Assembly (NCBI GenBank): GCA_020637235.1
Contig: JACJWG010000020.1
Coordinates: forward strand, 1-64,000
Reading direction: 5' to 3'
DNA length: 64,000 bases
Source: Acidimicrobiaceae bacterium
GTDB lineage: Bacteria; Actinomycetota; Acidimicrobiia; Acidimicrobiales; Ilumatobacteraceae
Shown here in pieces: positions 58,251-64,000 of the stretch. The notes below the pieces were generated by a model. The model saw only the letters and a program-made list of their open reading frames with translations, ran no database searches and was not told the origin of the DNA. Position 1 is the stretch's first letter. Each line of letters begins with the position of its first letter. A program made the position numbers and the translations under genes.

Positions 58251-58692
58251 CGCGGTCCGAGTCGCGACCGGTGAGCGACCGCCAGCGGGCCACGTACTCC
58301 TCGACGTCCTGTGGCATCAGCGTGGTCGGCGGCCCGCTCGGGCTGCCGTAGCGGTTGATGGTGCGGATCCGTTGGTTGAGGTCGTCGAGCGCGTCGCGCA
58401 ACGACGCTTCGCTGGTGAAGTCGGCGAGGTGGTCGCGCAGCTGGTCGCGATCACGCCGCACCGCGAGGCTGGGCGGCAGCGTGGCGATGTCCTCACGACG
58501 CAGCTTGTCCTTCACCCACCACAGCTCGTCGTGCGGTTCGTCGAGCCCGGCGATCGGGCGACCCGTCCCGGGCAGGTTCTCGAACTCGCCGCGGGCCATG
58601 CTCTCACGGATCGACTGCTCGACGGCGCCCTCCCAGTTCGGTCGGAGCCGGGGTGGGTGGGCAGGCGGCTGGCGTGGTGCACGCTCGGTCAC
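58246..58692 (-). CDS. DUF1992 (DnaJ-homologue subfamily C-like) protein
   Basis: 148 aa from GTG at 58692 (VTERAPRQPPAHP). DUF1992 pattern: 'EGAVEQSIRESMARGEFENL', 'PGTGRPIAGLDEPHDELWWV' and 'KLRREDIATLPPSLAVRRDR', then a helical part 'RDALDDLNQRIRTINRYG'. The family resembles the C-terminal part of human DNAJC28, but no J-domain is present; function is unknown. It is followed by the 10-bp stop-codon array. Confidence 0.88.
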   Translation of the reverse strand: MTERAPRQPPAHPPRLRPNWEGAVEQSIRESMARGEFENLPGTGRPIAGLDEPHDELWWVKDKLRREDIATLPPSLAVRRDRDQLRDHLADFTSEASLRDALDDLNQRIRTINRYGSPSGPPTTLMPQDVEEYVARWRSLTGRDSDRG

Positions 58693-58770
58693 GGATCCGA
58701 GTGTACGACGGCCCGGTGTACCGTGGCCCCGCGGTGCCCCGTGGGCCGGGGCCCTGCGGGGAGGTGTGCC

Positions 58771-59643
58771 ATGGCCACCAAGCTGGGGCCGGTGCTCGTG
58801 ACGGGCGCGAACTCGGGCATCGGGCTCGCGTCCGTGTTGCACTTCGCCGCTCGCGGCTGGGACACGTGGGGCACGGTGCGCAGCGCCGACAAGGCCGAGG
58901 TGCTCGCCACCGCCGCGAACGATGCCGGCGTGGGAGCGCACGTGCACCCGGTGGTGCTCGACGTGAGTGATCACGACGAGATCGTGGCTCGCTGGCCCGA
59001 TCTGCCGGCGTTCCACGCAGTCGTCAACAACGCCGGCTACAGCGAGCTCGGCGCGGTGGAGGAGGTGACCGCCGAACGAGCGCGGCGGCAACTCGACGTC
59101 AACCTGGTCACGCCGGCCGTGATCGCCTCGTGCGCGTTGCCGGCGATGCGGGCGCGACGTGCCGGCAGGATCGTCAACGTGTCGTCGATCGCCGGGCGAG
59201 CGGCGATCCTGCCGATGAACGCGTGGTACCACGCGTCGAAGTTCGGGCTCGAGGCGATGAGCGACGTGTTGCGGATGGAGGTCGCCGGGTTCGGGGTGCA
59301 GGTGGTGGTCATCCAACCCGGCTTCTTCAAGACCGGGATCGAACCGCGTGCGAGTGCGCAGGCGGCCGAACGCTCGACGCACACCGACTCGCCGTACCAG
59401 CGGGCCTACGCCCGGATGCGGACGACCGCCGAGTTGATCGCCAAGGTGGCGCCGCCGCCCGATCTGGTGGCGCGCACGATCGTGCACGCGGTCGAGACGC
59501 GGCGACCGTTGAAGCGCTACCTCGTGGGCGCCGACGCGCTCACCCTGGCGGCCACCACGCCGTTCGTGCCGCGCGCCGTGACCGACACCGTGTTGCGATT
59601 CACCGCCGATCTCCGCGGCGACCGCCGACCGGCCGGTTCCTGA
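58771..59643 (+). CDS. Short-chain dehydrogenase/reductase (SDR)
   Basis: 290 aa from ATG at 58771, with GGGGAGG ten bases upstream. Classical SDR: 'VLVTGANSGIGLASVLHFAA' (residues 8-27), 'VVNNAGYSELGAVEE', Ser in 'GRIVNVSSIAGRAAILPM' and 'WYHASKFGLEAMSDVLRME' with catalytic Tyr and Lys (about 153 and 157). An NAD(P)-dependent alcohol/ketone oxidoreductase of unknown substrate. Confidence 0.92.
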   Translation: MATKLGPVLVTGANSGIGLASVLHFAARGWDTWGTVRSADKAEVLATAANDAGVGAHVHPVVLDVSDHDEIVARWPDLPAFHAVVNNAGYSELGAVEEVTAERARRQLDVNLVTPAVIASCALPAMRARRAGRIVNVSSIAGRAAILPMNAWYHASKFGLEAMSDVLRMEVAGFGVQVVVIQPGFFKTGIEPRASAQAAERSTHTDSPYQRAYARMRTTAELIAKVAPPPDLVARTIVHAVETRRPLKRYLVGADALTLAATTPFVPRAVTDTVLRFTADLRGDRRPAGS

Positions 59644-59649
59644 ACGAGC

Positions 59650-60177
59650 TCAGTCCGGGGCGTTCTCTGCGACGACGACGTCGACGTCGAGGGTGCGACC
59701 GGATTCGAATCGCAGCGTGGCCGTGTAGGTCTCGCCCGACGTGAGCGGATCGGGCAGGTCGAGCAGCATCACGTGATTGCCGCCAGCTTCGAACAGCAGC
59801 GTGCCGCCCGCGGCGATCGGGAACGACTCGACGGGTGCCATCGTCATCGCCGGCTCGGCCGGCTCGGCCGGCTCGACCGTCGTGGCGGTGTCGCCGCCGT
59901 GGTGGTGCTCGTGACCGCCGTCGGCGGCCATGGTGGTGTGCAGTTCGGCGCGACCGGCGACATCGGTGGGCACGTCGACCCCCACCAGTGCGTCGGAGCG
60001 GTCGGACGTGACGGTGAGGTACAGCACGCCGGTGGCGGCGCCGGTCGGCGTCGGCCGCGACCACGCCGCTTCGGCACCGAAGCCGACGGTGTCGTCGTCG
60101 CTGCCGCAGCCGGTCAGCCACCCGGCGACGAGGCCGAACGCGACGACGAGTGCGGGACGGGTGATGCGGCGGCTCAT
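59650..60177 (-). CDS. PCu(A)C periplasmic copper chaperone lipoprotein
   Basis: 175 aa from ATG at 60177. Lipoprotein signal peptide with lipobox LTGC (Cys24). PCuAC pattern: 'EAAWSRPTPTGAATGVLYLT', 'RAELHTTMAADGGHEHHHGG', then a Glu/Pro/Ala spacer, 'MTMAPVESFPIAAGG' and 'AGGNHVMLLDLPDPL', giving the His/Met copper ligands. It overlaps the PepSY gene (ATGA) and is thus translated with it. PCuAC proteins take copper for cytochrome oxidase assembly. Confidence 0.9.
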   Translation of the reverse strand: MSRRITRPALVVAFGLVAGWLTGCGSDDDTVGFGAEAAWSRPTPTGAATGVLYLTVTSDRSDALVGVDVPTDVAGRAELHTTMAADGGHEHHHGGDTATTVEPAEPAEPAMTMAPVESFPIAAGGTLLFEAGGNHVMLLDLPDPLTSGETYTATLRFESGRTLDVDVVVAENAPD

Positions 60178-61706
60178 GGCTGTCCGAACGCTACCCGGAG
60201 GGGCCTGACCGTGCGGATGACGAACCGGTCGAGCGCGAGCACCACCAGTGCGCTCACGCCCCACTGCGGGAACACCACCGCGAGCGCCAGCGCGATCAGC
60301 CCGAGCCGCTTCGAGAGGCGCACGTCGACCGGACGTCGCGGCAGACCGGCGGTGCCGGGACGGCGACGCTTCCAGAACATCACGAAGCCGCTGACCACCG
60401 CCCAGATCGACAGCACGCACAGCAACGTCATGAAGATCCGCGACACGATGCCGAGCTGTGTGCCCATGTGGGTGCTCACGAGATAGTCCATCCCCCGGTA
60501 GACCGTGCCGAGGCCGTACACCCGCTGTTCGGCGAGCACCTCGCCGGTGAACTGGTCGACGAAGAGGTCGCGGGCCTCGCCGGTGGTGCGCGGCCACGAG
60601 TTGTAGAGGGTGAACGAGCCGTACACGACGTTGCCCGCCTCGTCGGTCTCGTTCGACGGGAACGAGATCGTGTAGCCGGGACGCATGCCCTCCTCCACCG
60701 CCAGCGCGGCGACGGCGTCGAGCGACAGCGGCGCGGGCGCCGTGCCGTCGAGCGGAGGTGCGTAGCTGGCCGGGATGTCGAAGTCGCCCGTGGCCCACGG
60801 GATCTGGTTGCCGAAGCGATCGAGATCGCCTCGCTCGCCCAGCGGGCTCGCCGGTGCGTCGACGGGCTCACCCGGCGTCACCTCCTCCGCGAGGGAGTTG
60901 AACTGCTCGGCCCAGTACGTCGACCATCCCATGCCGGACACGATCGTGAGCACCATGACGAGTGTCATCAGCACACCACCGAAGCCGTGCAGATCGCGCC
61001 AGCGCGCTCGTCCCGACACACCGCGGCGGATGGTGAGCAACCGTCGAGCGCCCTTGCTGCCCGTCGATGCCGATCGGCGTGGCCACCACAGGTAGAGCCC
61101 GGAGAACACCAGCGCGAGCGTCCACACGCCGAGCAGTTCGAGGATCAGGTCGCCGACCACGTACTCGCGCCACACGGCATCGCCGTCCCACAGCGCGGCG
61201 ACTGCGGGCAGGCGCACGGTGACGGTCTCGTTGTTCAAGAAGCCGTGGAGCCGGTTGGCGAGTCCGACGATGCCGCTGCCCGGCTTCACCTCGCCGGTCA
61301 CCTCGGCGGTGTACGGGTTCACGAACACGTGCATGCCGGCGACGCTGCCGTCGTCGAGCCAGAACCGGGTCGCCCGCTCGGCGTCGCCGGGCGGGGTGAC
61401 GTCGTACACCGTTGCGTCCGGGTACGCCGCCTCCACGGCGGCGGCCTGCGTCCCGAGCGGCACCATGTCACCGGCGGGTTCGATCGTGCGGATGTCGCCC
61501 TGGGTGAGATCTTCGATCGGCTGGGTGTACAGGATCACCAGGCCGGTGAGGGCCATCAGCAGGATGAACGGCATCGACAACATGCCTGCGTAGAAGTGCA
61601 GCCGCCAGACCGACCGCCAGCGACGGCTGGCCGCCGCGGCGCGTTCGGCGTCGGTGCGTGGACGCGACGGGACGGCGTCGCCGTCGGCGTAGGTGAGCGC
61701 AGTCAT
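60174..61706 (-). CDS. PepSY-domain membrane protein
   Basis: 510 aa from ATG at 61706, preceded by a G-rich ribosome-binding site. Four membrane segments, with 'RLHFYAGMLSMPFILLMALT' at the N-terminus, the large extracytoplasmic PepSY domains between them, 'RDLHGFGGVLMTLVMVLTIV' and 'ICVLS'-like helices near residue 415 and the C-terminus. The family includes iron/copper-regulated membrane proteins (PiuB-type). It overlaps the PCuAC gene by 4 bp, so a role in copper uptake or reduction at the membrane is likely. Confidence 0.88.
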   Translation of the reverse strand: MTALTYADGDAVPSRPRTDAERAAAASRRWRSVWRLHFYAGMLSMPFILLMALTGLVILYTQPIEDLTQGDIRTIEPAGDMVPLGTQAAAVEAAYPDATVYDVTPPGDAERATRFWLDDGSVAGMHVFVNPYTAEVTGEVKPGSGIVGLANRLHGFLNNETVTVRLPAVAALWDGDAVWREYVVGDLILELLGVWTLALVFSGLYLWWPRRSASTGSKGARRLLTIRRGVSGRARWRDLHGFGGVLMTLVMVLTIVSGMGWSTYWAEQFNSLAEEVTPGEPVDAPASPLGERGDLDRFGNQIPWATGDFDIPASYAPPLDGTAPAPLSLDAVAALAVEEGMRPGYTISFPSNETDEAGNVVYGSFTLYNSWPRTTGEARDLFVDQFTGEVLAEQRVYGLGTVYRGMDYLVSTHMGTQLGIVSRIFMTLLCVLSIWAVVSGFVMFWKRRRPGTAGLPRRPVDVRLSKRLGLIALALAVVFPQWGVSALVVLALDRFVIRTVRPLRVAFGQP

Positions 61707-61987
61707 GTGACCCCCCGGGACGATGCCCGCCATGTGTGCGTGGATGTGCCTCTCCGGTCGCTCGCCGCCCCGCTCCGGTTCCCGCCGCCCGGGAACTCGC
61801 GAGTGCCGGGCGACGACCTCTCCGTCATGGCTGACATCGGCTCGCCCGTTCGGATCCTCCGTGTCCGCTCGCTCGTCACCGCCGTTCGTTCGACGACTCC
61901 CGATCGTGACGAGGCGGCGCCGGCACCGATCGACGTCGACGTCGACGCCGAGCGACCGACGGCGCGACGTTCGTCGAGCACGCATCG
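61707..61987. other. 281-bp gap without a confident gene
   Basis: Divergent interval between the PepSY gene (start 61706) and the Cys-rich gene (start 61988). Open frames here are shadows. It presumably holds both promoters; I see no repeat, hairpin or recognisable operator. Confidence 0.5.
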
Positions 61988-62770
61988 GTGAGGCAGCGCC
62001 TGCACGACCTCGAGCTCGGGGTCGAGGTCGACGAGCCGCTGCGTCGGTTCAAGCTCGCCGTGGTGCGCGGGACACCGCCACGGGTGCATCCCGTCGGCCG
62101 CTACCGCCGCCGGTCGTACGAACACCTCGATCCGCGCCGTGCGGTCTGCCACCGGCACGGGCACCGCGCGCCTGCAGTCGACTGCACGTGTGGTTTCCAC
62201 GCGGTCTCGACGATCGACGGCCTCGAGCGGGTCACCACCGTCCTGGCCGACTCCGTGATCCTCGACGTCGAGCTCGGCGGCACGGTGATCGAGCACGAAC
62301 GAGGGGTTCGTGCCGAGGAGCAGGCGGTGCTGGGCGTGGGATTCCCCGACAGGTGCTCGTGGTGCTCGGCAGCAGCGAGCCTCGTCGTGCCCGGACGGTT
62401 GTGGCGTTCGGCGTGTGTCGGCTGTTCGGCGCACCTCGCGCGACGCGCGCTCACGCGCGCCGAGGCGACGGCGGAACTGGGAGTCGACGTGTCGTTCGTG
62501 CGAGCACCCGCCGAGCCCCGCCGGCTCCGCTCGTGGGGCATCGCCCGTGCGGTGGGCATGACGCTGCTCTCGATCGTCGTGTCGGTGCTCGCACTGCGGT
62601 CGTCCGCCGCCGCGACGACGGTCGCGATCTCGGCGGTCGCACTGGCGACATCGGCTGCGATCACCGTGGCGGCTGCGCGGTCACGCTCGGCCCGGCCTCA
62701 CGGGGATTGGTTCGTGGCCCAGTGTGCGTGCGTCACGCTCGCCTCACTCGCGCTCCGCTTCGTCGGCTGA
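61988..62770 (+). CDS. Cys/His-rich membrane protein, unknown function
   Basis: 260 aa from GTG at 61988. Residues about 50-75 hold 'VCHRHGHRAPAVDCTCGFHA' (3 Cys, 4 His), and residues about 120-150 hold 'CSWCSAA' and 'CVGCSAHLARRAL' (4 Cys), both of the CxxC/zinc-ribbon type. Two hydrophobic segments at about residues 185-205 and 207-230 follow. No family is recognised; a soluble zinc- or heme-binding half joined to a membrane anchor is the visible plan. It overlaps the DJ-1-like gene by 27 bp, convergent. Confidence 0.65.
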   Translation: MRQRLHDLELGVEVDEPLRRFKLAVVRGTPPRVHPVGRYRRRSYEHLDPRRAVCHRHGHRAPAVDCTCGFHAVSTIDGLERVTTVLADSVILDVELGGTVIEHERGVRAEEQAVLGVGFPDRCSWCSAAASLVVPGRLWRSACVGCSAHLARRALTRAEATAELGVDVSFVRAPAEPRRLRSWGIARAVGMTLLSIVVSVLALRSSAAATTVAISAVALATSAAITVAAARSRSARPHGDWFVAQCACVTLASLALRFVG

Positions 62771-63433
62771 CGCCGTCGGTGTCGGGGATGGGGACGGGGC
62801 GCCGAGCATGTCGTCGTACATGCCCTTCAACCAGGCGTACACCTCGGGTGGTGCGCTGCGGGGATGACCGCTCGAGAACGGCGGCGCCGGGTCGTACTCC
62901 ATGTCGAGTTGCGCAGCCTGCGCGAACGGCTCGCCGGCGATCAGCGCGGCGAGCACCAGCGACATGTCGATGCCGGCCGACACGCCGGCCGCGGTGACCA
63001 CCTTGCCGGCGCGCACGACGCGTTCGTCGGTGGGGATCGCTCCGTAGTCGGCGAGTTCCGCGTGGCTGTACCAGTGTGTGGTCGCCGGGAGGCCCTGCAG
63101 CACCCCCGCAGCGCCGAGCATCAGGGCCCCGGTGCACACCGAGGTCGTCCACGTGGTGCCCGGGTGCACGCCGCGGATCCACTCGACGAGCGCGCCGCCG
63201 TCCCTCGCGATCGTGATCGCCGACACGCCGCCGGGCACGACCAGCAGATCGGGCTGACCGATCTCGTCGATGCCCACCGGCGCGATCATCGTGAAGCTCC
63301 CGCCGTTCGACACCGGGCCCGGGCGCTCGGCCACGAACGTGAAGTCCCACCCGGGCAACGACGCGAGCGCGTGATACGGCCCGATCGCGTCGAGGGCGGT
63401 GAAGCCGGGGAACAACAACATGGCGGTCTTCAT
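62744..63433 (-). CDS. DJ-1/PfpI family protein (isonitrile hydratase-like)
   Basis: 229 aa from ATG at 63433. GATase1-like fold: Asp15 in 'FPGFTALDAIGPYHAL', and the nucleophile Cys in 'TTSVCTGALMLGAAGVL' (about residue 100). Isocyanide hydratase-like enzymes carry both residues; a glyoxalase or a stress-role protein is also possible. The C-terminus ends in a Pro/Ser/Glu-rich tail. It overlaps the ABC ATPase gene by 4 bp (ATGA). Confidence 0.85.
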   Translation of the reverse strand: MKTAMLLFPGFTALDAIGPYHALASLPGWDFTFVAERPGPVSNGGSFTMIAPVGIDEIGQPDLLVVPGGVSAITIARDGGALVEWIRGVHPGTTWTTSVCTGALMLGAAGVLQGLPATTHWYSHAELADYGAIPTDERVVRAGKVVTAAGVSAGIDMSLVLAALIAGEPFAQAAQLDMEYDPAPPFSSGHPRSAPPEVYAWLKGMYDDMLGAPSPSPTPTASADEAERE

Positions 63434-64000
63434 CGGGCGGGCTCCTGTCGGTCGAGTGGTGAATCGTGGTCGGTCGGTTCGAGCGGGGCGACGGCGATGT
63501 GCAACCGGCCGGTCAGCGGATGCGGACCGAGATGGGCTCGTACACCGAACACGTCGCGCAGGTGCTCGACGGTGAGCACCTCGGCCGGTGGGCCGCTCAC
63601 CACGATCCGGCCCTCGCGCAACATGCTGATCTCGTCGCAGAGCGACGCAGCCTGGTCGAGGTCGTGGAGCGCGGCGACGGTGGTGAGCCCCAGACCGCGC
63701 ACCATCTCGAGCAGTTCGAGCTGGGCGCGGATGTCGAGGTGGTTGGTCGGCTCGTCGAGCACCAGGATCGGCGCCTCCTGGGTGAGGGCTCGTGCGAGCA
63801 TCACCCGTTGCCGCTCACCGCCCGACAGCGTGGTGACGATCCGTTCGGCGGCCCACGCCATGCCGACCGTCTCGAGCGACCGGTCGGCGATCTCGCCGTC
63901 GCGACGGTCGTCACGCTCGAACATCCGCTTGTGCGGCGCCCGCCCCATCAGCACCACGTCGCGCACCGAGTGGTCGAGGTCGAGCGGATGGTCCTGGGTG
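63430..64000 (-). CDS. Siderophore/cobalamin-type ABC transporter ATPase (5' end outside window)
   Basis: The C-terminal 190 residues are visible; the start lies beyond 64000. Residues from the window edge: 'TQDHPLDLDHSVRDVVLMGR' (Q-loop region), signature 'TTLSGGERQRVMLARAL', Walker B 'ILVLDEPTNHLDIRAQLELL', switch His in 'TVAALHDLDQAASLCDEI'. It belongs to the FecE/FhuC/BtuD class (siderophore, heme or B12 import). Permease and binding-protein genes are expected to the right of the window. It overlaps the DJ-1-like gene (ATGA). Confidence 0.92.
   Translation of the reverse strand, partial: TQDHPLDLDHSVRDVVLMGRAPHKRMFERDDRRDGEIADRSLETVGMAWAAERIVTTLSGGERQRVMLARALTQEAPILVLDEPTNHLDIRAQLELLEMVRGLGLTTVAALHDLDQAASLCDEISMLREGRIVVSGPPAEVLTVEHLRDVFGVRAHLGPHPLTGRLHIAVAPLEPTDHDSPLDRQEPAR

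Noticed and set aside
61723..62997. 424-residue plus-strand frame overlapping the Cys-rich gene
   Set aside because: Arg/Ala/Pro-rich without fold features, and in a different frame from the gene with Cys motifs and membrane helices.

Overview
The window is very GC-rich, densely coded DNA with short intergenic gaps, frequent 4-bp ATGA/GTGA gene overlaps and many GTG starts. The gene content points to a high-GC actinobacterium: UPF0182 next to a PDZ/S16 protease, PAC2, DUF3263 with LytR_C, coproheme decarboxylase, a CysO-like sulfur carrier, an LLM flavin oxidoreductase and CIRCE-controlled groEL. The class Acidimicrobiia (Ilumatobacter-like) is my guess from overall style and has not been tested.

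Layout. 1-5908: UPF0182 membrane protein (cut by the window edge), a DivIVA-type coiled-coil protein with an unexpected phage-head-protein-like C-terminus, a secreted Lon-like PDZ protease, a small membrane protein and a HEAT-repeat protein. 6019-10780: complete five-gene LIV-type ABC importer operon whose two ATPases carry complementary motif losses. 10768-15606: GNAT, SCO6745 family, a thioredoxin-like protein with an in-frame UGA (candidate selenoprotein), PAC2, NUDIX and DUF427. 15636-20135: palindromic repeat pair, a second LivK-like lipoprotein, coproheme decarboxylase, FdhD and an FAD oxidoreductase. 20212-24877: signalling island with an OmpR-type regulator and two sensor kinases, one a hybrid with receiver and Hpt domains. 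24952-27664: unknown gene divergent from an Lrp regulator, then groEL with CIRCE and a terminator hairpin.

27727-35906: short glycosyltransferase-like protein, CysO-like carrier, amidase, glycerate kinase, LytR_C/DUF3263 pair, uridine kinase, tRNA-Thr, ispD-ispF-rlmB and a Crp/Fnr regulator. 35913-38537: ABC-2 exporter and a betaine-type binding lipoprotein. 38656-48009: catabolic-looking block (LLM oxidoreductase, amidohydrolase, beta-lactamase-fold hydrolase, FAD-less molybdenum hydroxylase, N-carbamoyl-D-amino-acid-hydrolase-like nitrilase). Two 15-bp palindromes mark the oxidoreductase and hydroxylase starts. A GAF/PAS kinase and a NarL-type regulator sit inside the block. 48021-53393: a large FHA-like/FtsK ATPase, a divergent HTH protein and a low-molecular-weight phosphatase. 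53477-56576: copper operon csoR-copZ-orf-copA with a CsoR-type operator. 56601-64000: enoyl-CoA hydratase-like, HExxH membrane protein, DUF1992, SDR, PCuAC and PepSY lipoprotein/membrane pair, Cys-rich membrane protein, DJ-1-like protein and a siderophore-type ABC ATPase cut by the right edge.

Cross-cutting observations. Four genes end in 10-11 bp tandem repeats that include the TGA stop and repeat it, in three cases in all three frames. Two near-identical long palindromes end genes, and in one the stop codon sits in the hairpin loop. The strongest single candidate for new biology is the UGA-containing redoxin gene at 12204-13289. No stretch longer than 300 bp lacks a gene; the longest gap is 61707-61987.
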